Notes: generated by a model not told the origin, from the sequence alone. A stretch of DNA of 64,000 nucleotides from Streptomyces varsoviensis (GCF_000718635.1 NZ_JOBF01000011.1:124001-188000), one strand, 5' to 3'. Shown: positions 16,294 through 25,428, numbered from the stretch's first letter. Numbers and translations are program-made.

Positions 16294-18618
16294 CGGCAGC
16301 CACAGCACCGGGGGCTCACCCCCGACCGGGGCGTTGTCGGTCCGTACGCGGTCCAGCTCCGCGTCGGTCAGCGCCCGGCCGTACACCCGCGCCTCGTCCA
16401 GACCCCCCGTCAGTTGCGCGCGGCTGTCGGTCCTCTGCCCCAGGTGCACCCCGAACGGCGAGGTGCGGCTCACCGTGCCCGGCACGTCGGGCGCGGTCGT
16501 GGCCGCGCCGTCGACGGTCAGGACGAGCCGTCCGTCACCGCGCCGCAGCGCCAGATGGTGCCACTGGCCGTCGTTGTACGCCCCCTGGCTGCTGACGACG
16601 GCGGTCCTGGCCGGCGCCGAGCCCGATAACACCGTGATCCGGCCGGATATTCGGCCCTCCGCCGGCTCCGCCCATAACGCCACCTGCGGGGACCTGTCGC
16701 CCACCCCGCCCATCCACAGGAACGGCTGCTCGCCGCCTGCCGCGTCGTAGCGGAACCAGAGCGCCGCCGTGAAGTCACGGGAACCCAGCGGCAGCGAGTC
16801 GCGGTACGGCAGCCGGACGGCGTCGTCCTTCCCGTCGAACGCGAGCCCCGACCCGAACCTGCCGTCCGTGGCGTGGGCGCCGCCGAGCACGGAAGCGGCT
16901 CGCGCGTGCGGCGCGTGATCCCGGGTTCTGGGGTCCGCGCCGCGGCGCGGACCGAGCCAGCGCTCCGTGAAGCGCGCGAACCGGATCTCCTCCCGCGCCT
17001 CGTGCACGCCCCCTTCGTAGAGCAGCCCGGTCCGCTCGCGGTCGATCGTCACCATGTCCGAGTAGCCCGCCCAGTCGCCCGAGACGACCTTGCCGCGGTC
17101 CGCGCTCTCCCAGGTGCGGCCCTCGTCGTAGGAGGAGCGGATCATCATCGTCCGGCGGCGGTCGGGGTCACCCGGCAGGGAGAGTAGCCAGCGCCCGGGG
17201 CGCCGCTGGATGACGGAGCCCTGGACCATGGGCGTATAGAGGTCCGGGATGGTGCGGAAGGGCGCGGCGAAGCTGTCGCCGCCGTCGCGGCTGACGGCGT
17301 AGTCGCGGTTGCCGAGGTCGACGCCGTCCTGCTCGCGCCCGTTCACATAGATCGCCCCGTCGCTCCGCTCGGCGATCGTCATCTCCGAGGGCTTCTGCCG
17401 GAAGGTGCCGCCGGGGGAGATGGGCCAACTGTCGACCGCGCCGATGTGCCAGTGCCGCCCGCCGTCGTCGCTGTGCATGAGGGCCGCGTGGTTGGCGGTC
17501 ACCCGGTGGCCGTCCCAGCTCTCGGCGTTGACGGAGAAGACGAGCCGGCCGCGGTGCCGGCCGTGGGTGAGCTGGATGCCGTGCACCGGCCCGGTCGCGT
17601 ACCAGGAGTTCCAGCCGCGCGGCCGCAGCTCGCGGCTGACGTCCCGCGACCGCGACCAGCTCGCGCCGTCGTCGTCGCTGTATTGCATGTGCGGCGTGCG
17701 GGCGCATGGCACGTCGCAGCTCTTCGCGTCCGATCGCCCCTTGTTATGGGTGGTGGCCAACACGATCCGGCCGCTGTCGCGGTCGACGATCGGCGCCGGG
17801 TTGCCGTGGGTGTCGCCGTTGCCCTTGTCGACCACCTGCAGGGGCCCCCAGGTGTGGCCGCCGTCGGTGGAGCGCTTGAGAACGAGGTCGATGTCGGTCG
17901 CGTCGCCGCAGTTGCGCTTCCTGCCCTCGGCGAAGGCGAGAAGGGTGTTATGGGTCGAGCGCACGATCGCGGGGATGCGGAAGCACGCGTAGCCGCCGCG
18001 GTCCTGCGACGCCTTGAACAGGACGCGCTGGTCGAAGTCCGCGGGCACCGCCGCAAGGGCGGCGCCCGCGGCCGGAGCGGGCAGGGGAAGGAGGGCGAGC
18101 AGCGCTCCCGAGGCCAGGGTCAAGGCCCGCCGCAGCCATCGCCTGACGGCACGCCCGCCAGTAGCGCGTCCGCTGGCACCGCGCCTGCTGCTACTGCATC
18201 CGCTGGCACCGCGCCCGCTGGCGTCGCCTCCGCTCGCACTATCTCCGCTGATAGCACGCCCACTGACAGCACTTCCGCTGACAGCACTTCCGTTGACGGC
18301 GCGTCCGCTGACGGCGCGTCGACCAGCAGCATGTCCGTCGACGGCAGGTCCGCCGCTGACCGGGCGTCCTCCGACGGCAGCCCCGCTGGTGACGGGACGC
18401 TCGCCGATGGCAGGCCCGCCGCTATCCGGGCGTCCTCCGACGGCAGGTCCGCCGCTGACCGGGCTTCTGCCGAGGGCGGGTCCGCTGCTGGTGGAGGGGC
18501 CGCTGACAGAGCGTCCGCTGACGGGGCGTCTCCTGATGGATAGTCCGCTGATGAGATGCCCGCTGGTGAGGCGTCTCTTGACGACATGTCGGTGCAGTGC
18601 ACGAAGATTCGAATCCAT
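16270..18618 (-). CDS. Secreted exo-alpha-sialidase with LamG-like C-terminus
   Basis: 782 residues from the ATG at 18618. The catalytic six-bladed propeller is clear: the FRIP motif at residues 213-216 (YACFRIPAIV) and five Asp boxes (STDGGHTW, SDDDGASW, HSDDGGRHW, SRDGGDSF, SYDEGRTW). The last 180 residues are a LamG/concanavalin-like domain (FTAALWFRYD, WHHLALR, VHLGQR), which usually binds glycans. It removes terminal sialic acids from glycoconjugates. Oddly, about 140 residues of Ser/Gly/Arg repeats (roughly residues 18-157) precede a signal-peptide-like segment (RRWLRRALTLASGALLALL, about 158-185). The true start may therefore be internal, although no good start codon is seen just before the signal. 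Confidence 0.85.
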   Translation of the reverse strand: MDSNLRALHRHVVKRRLTSGHLISGLSIRRRPVSGRSVSGPSTSSGPALGRSPVSGGPAVGGRPDSGGPAIGERPVTSGAAVGGRPVSGGPAVDGHAAGRRAVSGRAVNGSAVSGSAVSGRAISGDSASGGDASGRGASGCSSSRRGASGRATGGRAVRRWLRRALTLASGALLALLPLPAPAAGAALAAVPADFDQRVLFKASQDRGGYACFRIPAIVRSTHNTLLAFAEGRKRNCGDATDIDLVLKRSTDGGHTWGPLQVVDKGNGDTHGNPAPIVDRDSGRIVLATTHNKGRSDAKSCDVPCARTPHMQYSDDDGASWSRSRDVSRELRPRGWNSWYATGPVHGIQLTHGRHRGRLVFSVNAESWDGHRVTANHAALMHSDDGGRHWHIGAVDSWPISPGGTFRQKPSEMTIAERSDGAIYVNGREQDGVDLGNRDYAVSRDGGDSFAAPFRTIPDLYTPMVQGSVIQRRPGRWLLSLPGDPDRRRTMMIRSSYDEGRTWESADRGKVVSGDWAGYSDMVTIDRERTGLLYEGGVHEAREEIRFARFTERWLGPRRGADPRTRDHAPHARAASVLGGAHATDGRFGSGLAFDGKDDAVRLPYRDSLPLGSRDFTAALWFRYDAAGGEQPFLWMGGVGDRSPQVALWAEPAEGRISGRITVLSGSAPARTAVVSSQGAYNDGQWHHLALRRGDGRLVLTVDGAATTAPDVPGTVSRTSPFGVHLGQRTDSRAQLTGGLDEARVYGRALTDAELDRVRTDNAPVGGEPPVLWLPLDRVERF
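18180..18560. repeat. Degenerate 15-bp repeats in the sialidase 5' region
   Basis: Units related to TCCGCTGACGGCGCG recur about every 15 bp on the + strand. Read in the sialidase direction they give five-residue steps such as AVSGR, AVNGS, AVSGS and AISGD. Because the period is a multiple of three, all frames are open here, so coding is not proven by openness. Confidence 0.7.
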
Positions 18619-18732
18619 GGTGCGCCCTTCACGACAACTGGAGGTCCAACGTCCTATGTCCCATGCGCGGCGCGGGGAACGCCATAGCCGCCCCTCCGCA
18701 CCCACAAGAACCGCACGTCACCTGACTGGGGA

Positions 18733-19665
18733 TCACCCTGGGCGGAGGATCACCTTGCCGAGGTTGGCGCGCTTCTCGATGATCGCGTGGGCGGCGGCAG
18801 CCTGCATCAGGGGCAGTTCGGCATGGATCGCCGGTCGCAGGGCCCCTTCGGCGAAGAGCCGCCACAGCTCCGCGCGCCACCGCTCGTACAGCAGCGGCCG
18901 CTGACGGGCTATCAGCCCGAGCTGGAAGCCGATGGCGGATTTCGCCCCCACGAGGAGGTCGTACGCCTGTATGGCCCCACCCCCCGAGCTGAACGCCACC
19001 AGCCGGCCGCCCGGCGCGAGGGCGGCCACGGCGCGGGGGAGCAGCTCCCCGCCGACCGCGTCCAGCACGATGTCGACCGGCTCGCCCCAGGACTCGTCCG
19101 CATACGCCACTACCTCGTCGGCTCCCAGCCCCTTCAGGAACACGGCCTTCTCCGGCGAACTCGCGGCGGCCACGACGCGGCGCGCGCCACGCGCCCTGGC
19201 GAGCTGCACGGCGAGGTGACCCACCCCGCTCGCCGCCCCGGTGACCAGCACGGACTCGCCCGTGTCGGGCCGAGCCGCCTCGTACGCGCCGAGGGCCACC
19301 AGCCCGGACCGTACGAGCGCGACGGCGTCCGCCGCGCTCGCGCCGTCCGGGACGCGCGAGGCCATGGCCGTATGCAGGAGGGCACGGTCCGCGTAGCCGT
19401 CGCCGAAGCAGAGGCCGGTGACGCGGTCGCCCACGGAGAAGTCCGTGACGTCCGGGCCGAGGGCGATGACCTCTCCGGCCACCTCGCCGCCGAGGCTCGC
19501 GGGCAGCGGCTGCCCTCCCTCGCGCACCTTCCGTACGACGGGCAGGGTGACGCCGATCGCCTCCGTGCGCAGCAACAGCTCGCCGGGGCCGGGGGCGGGC
19601 ACCGGGGCGTCCTCGACGCGCAGGACCTCGGGGCCGCCGTTCTCGAAATACCGGACGCGTCGCAC
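18733..19665 (-). CDS. Zinc-independent alcohol dehydrogenase-like / quinone oxidoreductase
   Basis: 310 residues from the GTG at 19665, chosen because GGGAGGTGG precedes it; the ATG at 19698 lies inside an operator palindrome. A medium-chain reductase: GroES-like N-terminal domain (residues 1-110) and an NADPH Rossmann domain with VTGAASGVGHLAVQLA near residue 140. The catalytic and structural zinc cysteines are missing, as in quinone oxidoreductases. It probably reduces quinones or enals at the expense of NADPH. The MarR gene is divergent, and two matching palindromes lie between them, so repression relieved by a phenolic or quinone ligand is likely. Confidence 0.9.
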   Translation of the reverse strand: MRRVRYFENGGPEVLRVEDAPVPAPGPGELLLRTEAIGVTLPVVRKVREGGQPLPASLGGEVAGEVIALGPDVTDFSVGDRVTGLCFGDGYADRALLHTAMASRVPDGASAADAVALVRSGLVALGAYEAARPDTGESVLVTGAASGVGHLAVQLARARGARRVVAAASSPEKAVFLKGLGADEVVAYADESWGEPVDIVLDAVGGELLPRAVAALAPGGRLVAFSSGGGAIQAYDLLVGAKSAIGFQLGLIARQRPLLYERWRAELWRLFAEGALRPAIHAELPLMQAAAAHAIIEKRANLGKVILRPG

Positions 19666-19684
19666 GCCCCCACCTCCCGTTGCC

Positions 19685-19699
19685 GTTGGGAGTCCCAAC
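19685..19699. promoter_or_regulatory. MarR operator 1
   Basis: GTTGGGAGTCCCAAC, a perfect palindrome around a central G, 20 bp upstream of the GTG of the quinone oxidoreductase. It shares TTGGGA...CCCAA with the second site; the centres are 28 bp apart, nearly three helical turns, so two dimers would sit on the same face. Confidence 0.75.
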
Positions 19700-19712
19700 G
19701 ATACACGTCTTC

Positions 19713-19727
19713 ATTGGGAAACCCAAT
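19713..19727. promoter_or_regulatory. MarR operator 2
   Basis: ATTGGGAAACCCAAT, a 6-bp inverted repeat with a 3-bp spacer, 22 bp upstream of the MarR start. With operator 1 it would give autoregulation and control of the divergent reductase gene. Confidence 0.75.
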
Positions 19728-19749
19728 GTTTTTTCGATAGAGTTTTCCC

Positions 19750-20223
19750 ATGGCCGAGAACACCGAGCACCCCGCCGCCCTCGCGCGGATCCAAGCCCTG
19801 CCGAGCTGGCTCCTCAACCGCGCGGCCGCCCGCGGCCGCAGACTGGTGAGCGAGGCCCTCGCGCAGGACGGCTTGCGCATGCCGCATCACGCCGTGCTCT
19901 CCGCCGTAGCGGATCTGGAGCCGGTGGCGCAGGCGGAGCTGGGGCGTTCGACGGGGTTCGACCCCAAGGACATGGTCGGTTTCCTCAACGACCTGGAGGC
20001 CGCGGGGCTCATCACCCGCGCCCCGGACCCGAAGGACCGCCGCAAGAACGCCATCGCCATCACCGCGACGGGCCGCCGCCGCCTGATCCGCCTCGCCAGA
20101 CTGGGGGACGAGGCCAACGAGGCGCTCCTCGCCCCGCTCTCGGTCACCGAGCGCGAACTGCTCCTCGCCCTGCTCACGCGCGTGGCCGAGCCCGAAGCGG
20201 CGCCGGGCGGCGCCGACGAATAA
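19750..20223 (+). CDS. MarR-family transcriptional regulator
   Basis: 157 residues. A winged helix-turn-helix dimeric repressor: AELGRSTGFDPKDMVGFLNDLEAAGLITR is the recognition region and DPKDRRKNAIAIT the wing with its conserved D-x-R-x-K/R-x2-x-I/V pattern (about residues 55-105). It is divergent from the quinone oxidoreductase, with two TTGGGA-type palindromes between them. Ligands of such MarR proteins are often phenolic compounds. The ATG at 19750 lacks a strong ribosome site, so the message may be leaderless or poorly translated, as is common for repressors. Confidence 0.92.
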   Translation: MAENTEHPAALARIQALPSWLLNRAAARGRRLVSEALAQDGLRMPHHAVLSAVADLEPVAQAELGRSTGFDPKDMVGFLNDLEAAGLITRAPDPKDRRKNAIAITATGRRRLIRLARLGDEANEALLAPLSVTERELLLALLTRVAEPEAAPGGADE

Positions 20224-20369
20224 GCCGACGAACAAGCCGACGAACCGAGAGCCGCGGGCGGGGCGCCGAGGGGCGCCGCGCCCTCTGCCCTCTACCGGAT
20301 CAGCCGCTCCCGGATCAGCTCCCGCCCGACAGCTCCAGCCGATCGGCCCCGGCCCATCGGCCCGCCCCG

Positions 20370-21218
20370 TCAGCCGCGCCCGGCCTCCGCGTGCAGGGCG
20401 ATCCGGTGCTCGCCCGCGTACACGTTCATCGAAGAGCCGCGGAGGAAGCCGACGAGGGTCAGCCCCGTCTCCGCGGCGAGGTCGACGGCGAGCGAGGAGG
20501 GGGCGGAGACGGCCGCGAGCGCGGGGATGCCGGCCATCACCGCCTTCTGCGCCAGCTCGAAGGACGCCCGGCCGGAGACCAGCAGGATCGCGTCGGAGAG
20601 CGGCAGTCGCCCCTGCTGGAGGGCGCGGCCGACGAGCTTGTCGACGGCGTTGTGGCGGCCCACGTCCTCGCGTACGTCGAGGAGTTCGCCGTCGGCGGTG
20701 AAGAGCGCCGCGGCGTGCAGCCCCCCGGTCCGGTCGAAGACCCGCTGCGACGCGCGCAGCCGGTCGGGGAGGGCGGCCAGCAGTTCGGGCTCGATGCGGA
20801 CCGGCAGCGCGTCGGCGATGTCCCAGCGCGTCGTGGTCCGTACGGCGTCGAGGCTCGCCTTGCCGCACAGGCCGCACGACGAGGTGGTGTAGACGTTGCG
20901 TTCCAGGGTGATGTCGGGAACGGGGACGCCGGGCGCGAGCCGCACATCCACCACGTTGTAGGTGTTGGACCCGTCCTCGGTCGCCCCGGCGCAGTAGACG
21001 ATGTTCGCCAGTTCGTCCGCGCCGCCGAGTACGCCCTCGCTCACCAGGAAGCCCGCCGCCAGCGCGAAGTCGTCGCCGGGCGTGCGCATCGTGATGGCCA
21101 GCGGCTTTCCGTTCAGCCGGATCTCCAGCGGCTCCTCCGTGACGAGCGTGTCCGGACGCGCGTTCACGGCTCCGTCGCGAATGCGGATGACGCGGCGTCG
21201 CGCGGTGACCCGTCCCAT
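20370..21218 (-). CDS. fdhD: FdhD, sulfurtransferase for formate dehydrogenase
   Basis: 282 residues from the ATG at 21218. FdhD passes sulfur from a cysteine desulfurase to the molybdenum cofactor of formate dehydrogenase, making the enzyme active. The sulfur-carrying cysteines are present as SSCGLCG (Cys115 and Cys118), as is the conserved RVFDRTGGLHAAALF and EDVGRHNAVDK region. It is divergent from a GntR regulator and adjacent to an OxlT-like carrier and a formyl-CoA transferase. This makes sense: oxalate breakdown yields formate, which formate dehydrogenase then oxidises. The formate dehydrogenase itself is not in the window. Confidence 0.94.
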   Translation of the reverse strand: MGRVTARRRVIRIRDGAVNARPDTLVTEEPLEIRLNGKPLAITMRTPGDDFALAAGFLVSEGVLGGADELANIVYCAGATEDGSNTYNVVDVRLAPGVPVPDITLERNVYTTSSCGLCGKASLDAVRTTTRWDIADALPVRIEPELLAALPDRLRASQRVFDRTGGLHAAALFTADGELLDVREDVGRHNAVDKLVGRALQQGRLPLSDAILLVSGRASFELAQKAVMAGIPALAAVSAPSSLAVDLAAETGLTLVGFLRGSSMNVYAGEHRIALHAEAGRG

Positions 21219-21416
21219 GTCGATCAGTCCCGTCCGTCCGATTCGGCGTGTACCGTCCGAGGTGCCCCCGGCGAACCCATTGTCCTGCACGTATATGGAG
21301 AGCCGGCGTCCGGCCCATGTCCCGGCGCACGACGAGCGCGCCGGGTGCGGATAACGCTCAAGGGCGCGAAATCGGCGCCGAAAGGGCGAATTCACTCTCC
21401 CCAGAGCGGAATATTG

Positions 21417-21517
21417 TCTACAGTATTTCATAGGGATGGGGTGGTGCGCGAAGGGTGCTCGAACTTTTTTACGAGGCGTGCCGCTCAGCCGTCTAAAGTT
21501 CGCCGTAGACCGTAGAC
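21417..21517. promoter_or_regulatory. Probable GntR binding sites upstream of its own gene
   Basis: GTCTACAGTAT at 21417-21427 resembles half of the perfect inverted repeat found upstream of the formyl-CoA transferase gene. Nearer the start, GTCTA (21491-21495) and TAGAC (21506-21510) form an inverted repeat, with a further GTAGAC at 21512-21517. They lie 22-120 bp before the GntR start, consistent with autoregulation and shared control of fdhD. Confidence 0.5.
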
Positions 21518-21538
21518 AGAAACCAACGGAGGGGCCCG

Positions 21539-22225
21539 ATGCTGTCCGCCGGACTGCCACAGGGATCGGTACCGAAACTCGAACGCCCCGGCCCACTGCG
21601 CGAGCGCGTGTACGAGGCGCTGCTCGACCTGATCACCACGCGCGCCCTACGGCCTGGTCAGCACCTCGTCGAGAGCGAGCTCGCCGGCCACCTCGGCGTC
21701 TCCCGGCAGCCCGTGCGCGAAGCGCTCCAGCGGCTCAACACCGAAGGCTGGATCGACCTGCGCCCCGCGCAGGGCGCCTTTGTCCACGAGCCCACGGAGG
21801 AGGAGGCGGACCAGCTCCTCTCCGTCCGTACGCTGCTGGAGGCCGAGGCCGCCAGGCTCGCCGCGGCGAACGCCACCTCGGCCGGCATCTCGGAGCTGGA
21901 GACGCTGTGCGCGCAGGGCGAGGGGGCCGTGCGCGAGGACGACGTGGAGGCGGCCGTCGCCGCCAACGCCGAGTTCCACGCCAAGGTCATGCAACTGGCG
22001 GGCAACGCCGTCCTGACCGAGCTGGCCGAGCAGGTCGGCCGCCGCGTCCGCTGGTACTACACGCCGATCGCCCGGCAGCGCGGCAAGCAGTCCTGGATCG
22101 AGCACCGCGAACTGATCGCCGCGATCGCCGCCCGCGACGAGCAGAAGGCGACCGACATCATGCGCACCCACACCGAGCACACGCGCCTCTCGTACCACGA
22201 GCGCGACACGTCGGCCTCTGTCTGA
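21539..22225 (+). CDS. GntR-family (FadR subfamily) regulator of the oxalate module
   Basis: 228 residues, ATG after ACGGAGGGG. The N-terminal winged helix is canonical (LRERVYEALLDLITTRALRPGQHLVESELAGHLGVSRQPVREALQRLNTEGWI). The C-terminal FCD domain is all-helical, with metal-site residues in NAEFHAKV, EHRELIAAI and HTEHTRLS. FCD regulators bind small carboxylates. The neighbours (fdhD, OxlT-like carrier, formyl-CoA transferase) suggest oxalate, formate or their CoA esters as the signal, but this is inference from context. It probably binds the CATACAGT-type repeat upstream of the formyl-CoA transferase gene. Confidence 0.92.
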   Translation: MLSAGLPQGSVPKLERPGPLRERVYEALLDLITTRALRPGQHLVESELAGHLGVSRQPVREALQRLNTEGWIDLRPAQGAFVHEPTEEEADQLLSVRTLLEAEAARLAAANATSAGISELETLCAQGEGAVREDDVEAAVAANAEFHAKVMQLAGNAVLTELAEQVGRRVRWYYTPIARQRGKQSWIEHRELIAAIAARDEQKATDIMRTHTEHTRLSYHERDTSASV

Positions 22226-22234
22226 GCCGGTACG

Positions 22235-22300
22235 CGCGTACGTACGGCCCGACTCATACGTACGTACGGCCGGCCCTGCCCACACGTGTACGTACGGCCC
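22235..22300. repeat. TACGTACGGCC direct repeats
   Basis: GTACGTACGGCC occurs three times (near 22238, 22260 and 22288) in the 215-bp gap between two convergent genes, followed by looser GCCGGCCCGCACGCATACAC-like repeats to about 22370. CGTACG is self-complementary, so hairpins can form, which may serve as terminators for both genes. Confidence 0.6.
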
Positions 22301-22440
22301 GGCGGCATCCACACCGCCGGCCCGCACGCATACACGCCACCGGCCCGCACACATCCACGCTGTCGTCCGCCAGACGGCAAGATGCCCAGATGGTCGGACA
22401 GCCGCGCCCGTGGCGCCCGCCGCGCCCGCCGCGGAGCGGT

Positions 22441-23994
22441 CTATATCGCTTCGCGATGAACCGGCACGGGGGCCGTCCGGACCTTGACCCGCCGCGGCAG
22501 CCGGGGCTGTCCCGGCGGCCGGAGGAACATCGAGCACCCCGCCGCGACCAGCGACAGGACGCCGGCCAGGACGTACGCGCCGGAGAAGCCCCAGGCCGTG
22601 ACCACCATCGCGCCCAGCCCGCCGCCGAACAGGCCGCTGACCAGTTTCGCGCTGTAGACCAGCCCGTAATTGGACGCGTTGTGGTTCTCGCCGAAGTAAT
22701 CCGGGACCAGCGCGGCGAACAGCGGGAAGAAGGCCCCGCCGCCGAATCCGGAGACGACGGCGAAGAACAGGAAGAGGACCTGGTTGCGGGCATCGCCCGC
22801 CCATAGCACTCCGAATTGCGCGATGCCCTCGATCACCAGCACGCCCACCAGCGTCGGCTTTCGCCCCCACCGGTCGGAGAGCCAGCCGACGGCGCCCCGG
22901 CCCGTTCCGTTGATGACCGACATGATGCCCATGGACATGGCCGCCATGAGCGGACCGAAACCGACATCCTTGGCGAAAGGCACCTGGAAGGAAATACCGA
23001 AGATCGACACCCCCGCGATGATGACGAGGCAGAACCACATCAGCGGCAGCATTCCGGTCCGGGTGGCTTCCAGCGGTCCGTACTGGCGGGCCGCCGGGGG
23101 GTTCTTCGAGAGGCTGTCGGCGTGCTTGCCGGCCGTACGCGGGCTCAGCGGGTCGATGTGCGCGGGCCACCAGTTCTTGGGCGGGTCCTTGAAGAAGAAC
23201 GCGCAGCACCCCACCACGAGCAGGACATAGAGCCCGACCAGGTCCAGTACCTCCCGGTAGTCCCCGGCGTCGAAGGTGTAGTTGAAGATGAAGATGAACG
23301 GCAGCGCGCCGTACGCGAATCCGCCGTTGACGAATCCGGTCTTTCCGCCGCGCCGCTCGGGGTACCACTTGCCGACCATGTTGATGCAGGTCGCGTAGAC
23401 CATGCCGGCCCCGATGCCGCCGATGACCCCGAAGCCGATGATCGCCTCGACGACGTTGTGCAGATGCGAGATCGACAGGAATCCGACGCAGGCGAGCCCG
23501 GCCCCCAGGAACATGGCCGCGCGTGCCGAGAGCAGGCCCTTCTCCCGCAGCCGGCCGGCGGGGAAGGCGATGCCGGCCTGGAAGAAGACCCAGACGCTGA
23601 GAATCCAGAAGGTGTTGGTGTTCGTCCAGCCGTGTGCCTTGTGCAGCGTGCTCTCGGCGGACCCGTAGGCGTACTCGAAGACGCTGATGCCCATCATGGC
23701 GACCCACGGCAGGATCACCATCAGGCGGCGTTTGTGGCCGAGTATGTCGATGTCGCTCTCGCCGACGCGATAAACGCGCCCTTTGCTGTCCGTGATCTCG
23801 CGATAGGCGGGCGACTCGGCGCCCTTCCGCGCCGTGCCCGTGCGTTCCGTGCCCGTGTGCTCCGAAGCCGTACGTTCCGTGCCCGTGCGTTCCGAGGCCG
23901 TACGTTCCGGGTCCGGCCGATTTGTGGAGAGCCGTTCCGCGTCTGGTCGTTCAGGGCCCTGTTGCCCGTAGCTCTGTCGTTCGTCTGTGCTCAT
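22441..23994 (-). CDS. OxlT-like MFS transporter (oxalate/formate or related carboxylate)
   Basis: 517 residues with 12 membrane helices. The OFA (oxalate:formate antiporter) branch of the MFS is suggested by the long central loop with the KDPPKNWWP segment, GFGVIGGIGAGMVYATCINMVGKWYPERRG in the first half, and position beside a formyl-CoA transferase gene. The first 75 residues are an unusual cytosolic tail of Arg/Thr/Glu repeats (variants of ERTGTERTASE). It would bring oxalate in, possibly in exchange for formate. It follows the frc gene after 95 bp in the same direction, so they probably form an operon. Confidence 0.85.
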   Translation of the reverse strand: MSTDERQSYGQQGPERPDAERLSTNRPDPERTASERTGTERTASEHTGTERTGTARKGAESPAYREITDSKGRVYRVGESDIDILGHKRRLMVILPWVAMMGISVFEYAYGSAESTLHKAHGWTNTNTFWILSVWVFFQAGIAFPAGRLREKGLLSARAAMFLGAGLACVGFLSISHLHNVVEAIIGFGVIGGIGAGMVYATCINMVGKWYPERRGGKTGFVNGGFAYGALPFIFIFNYTFDAGDYREVLDLVGLYVLLVVGCCAFFFKDPPKNWWPAHIDPLSPRTAGKHADSLSKNPPAARQYGPLEATRTGMLPLMWFCLVIIAGVSIFGISFQVPFAKDVGFGPLMAAMSMGIMSVINGTGRGAVGWLSDRWGRKPTLVGVLVIEGIAQFGVLWAGDARNQVLFLFFAVVSGFGGGAFFPLFAALVPDYFGENHNASNYGLVYSAKLVSGLFGGGLGAMVVTAWGFSGAYVLAGVLSLVAAGCSMFLRPPGQPRLPRRVKVRTAPVPVHREAI

Positions 23995-24089
23995 GGTGTC
24001 GTCCCCTTGGCTGCGAAAGAACCTGATCAGTGGTCTCTGTTCCGGTCTTTTCGTGAGCTCGGGGCCGCGCTAGGTCACCAAGTGGCCCA

Positions 24090-25334
24090 TCACATCACTC
24101 CATCCGTTGTGAGCCGCCGGATCTCGTCCTCGTCGAGGCCCAGTTCTCCGGCGTATATCTGCGAGTTGTGCTCGCCGAGCAGCGGCGAGCGGTCGATGGT
24201 GGTGGGGGAGTCGGAGAGTTTGATGGGCGAGCCGACGGTGGTGAATGTGCCGCGCTCGGGGTGCTCGACCTCGACGACCATTCCGTCGGCGGCGAGTGAG
24301 GCGTCCGCGAGGATCTCCTTGGTGGAGAGGATCGGGCCGCAGGGAATGTCGCGCGCGGTGAGCCGGTCCAGCACGTCCCATTTGGGCAGCGTGCTCGTCC
24401 ATTCCTCGATGAGCTGGAACATCTTCCCGAGCTTGGGCAGCCGGGCCTCCGGCGTCGCCCACTCCGGGTCCGCCGCCAGCTCCGGGCGGCCCAGCAACTC
24501 GGTAATGGGGCCCCAGCCGGCGGGCTGGACGATGACGTACACGTAGTCGTTGGGGCCGCCCGGCGCGCACTTGACGGCCCAGCCGGGCTGGCCGCCGCCG
24601 CTCGCGTTGCCCGAGCGCGGCACCTCGTCGCCGAAGGCGTCGTTCGGGTACTCGGCCAACGGGCCCTTGGCGAGCCGCTGTTGGTCGCGTATCTTCACGC
24701 GGCACAGGTTGAGCACGGCGTGCTGCATGGCGACGTTCACGCGCTGCCCGCGCCCGGTGTGTTCGCGCTGGTAGAGGGCGGCGAGGATGCCGGCCACCGC
24801 GTGCACGCCGGTGCCCGAGTCGCCGATCTGCGCGCCGGTCGCCATCGGCGGCCCGTCCTCGAAGCCGGTCGTGGCCATCGACCCGCCCATGGCCTGCGCG
24901 ACCACCTCGTACGCCTTGAACCCGGTGTACGGACCGTCCCCGAAACCCTTGATGGAGGCGTAGACGATACGGGGGTTGATCTCCCGTATTCGCTCCCAGG
25001 GGAAGCCCATCCGGTCCACCGCGCCCGGCCCGAAGTTCTCCACCAACACGTCGGAACGGCGGATCAGTTCGGTGAGTATTTCCTTGCCGCGAGCGGTCTT
25101 GGTGTTGAGGGTGATGCTGCGTTTGTTGCAGTTGAGCATGGTGAAGTAGAGCGAGTCCACGTCCGGCAGGTCGCGGAGCTGGCCGCGGGTGATGTCCCCG
25201 GTCGGGGCTTCGAGCTTGACCACGTCCGCGCCCAGCCAGGCGAGGAGCTGGGTGGCGGACGGGCCGGACTGCACATGTGTCATGTCGAGCACACGCACAC
25301 CTTCAAGCGCCCTGGCTGTGCCGTGAGTTGCCAC
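24090..25334 (-). CDS. frc: Formyl-CoA:oxalate CoA-transferase
   Basis: 414 residues from the GTG at 25334, which has a perfect AAGGAGG site; the longer ATG-started frame would include the operator. A class III (CaiB/BaiF) CoA-transferase: it moves CoA from formyl-CoA to oxalate. The fold signature ([14 protein letters not shown] at the N-terminus, [17 protein letters not shown]) and the Frc-like block [20 protein letters not shown] are present. The catalytic aspartate of the family should lie in the AIGDS-like region near residue 170. Oxalyl-CoA decarboxylase, its usual partner, is not in the window. It is first in an operon with the OxlT-like carrier. Confidence 0.88.
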   Translation of the reverse strand: MATHGTARALEGVRVLDMTHVQSGPSATQLLAWLGADVVKLEAPTGDITRGQLRDLPDVDSLYFTMLNCNKRSITLNTKTARGKEILTELIRRSDVLVENFGPGAVDRMGFPWERIREINPRIVYASIKGFGDGPYTGFKAYEVVAQAMGGSMATTGFEDGPPMATGAQIGDSGTGVHAVAGILAALYQREHTGRGQRVNVAMQHAVLNLCRVKIRDQQRLAKGPLAEYPNDAFGDEVPRSGNASGGGQPGWAVKCAPGGPNDYVYVIVQPAGWGPITELLGRPELAADPEWATPEARLPKLGKMFQLIEEWTSTLPKWDVLDRLTARDIPCGPILSTKEILADASLAADGMVVEVEHPERGTFTTVGSPIKLSDSPTTIDRSPLLGEHNSQIYAGELGLDEDEIRRLTTDGVM

Positions 25335-25404
25335 AGCGGGCCTCCTTACTTTTCGCACCTGTGCTTCGTGGGGGGAGAGCTGGGTCCGCAATGGCGGTAA
25401 ATTG

Positions 25405-25428
25405 CATACAGTCGACGAATACTGTATG
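25405..25428. promoter_or_regulatory. Inverted-repeat operator of the frc-oxlT operon
   Basis: CATACAGT (25405-25412) and ACTGTATG (25421-25428) form a perfect 8-bp inverted repeat with an 8-bp spacer, about 70 bp upstream of the frc start. The right half contains ATACTGTAT, itself a palindrome. A related TACAGTAT occurs upstream of the GntR gene, which points to GntR as the binding protein. Confidence 0.7.

Noticed and set aside
18597..18705. Longer sialidase start at 18705
   Set aside because: The extra 29 residues lack a ribosome site and a protein-like pattern; the ATG at 18618 is more likely, though even that may be too far upstream.
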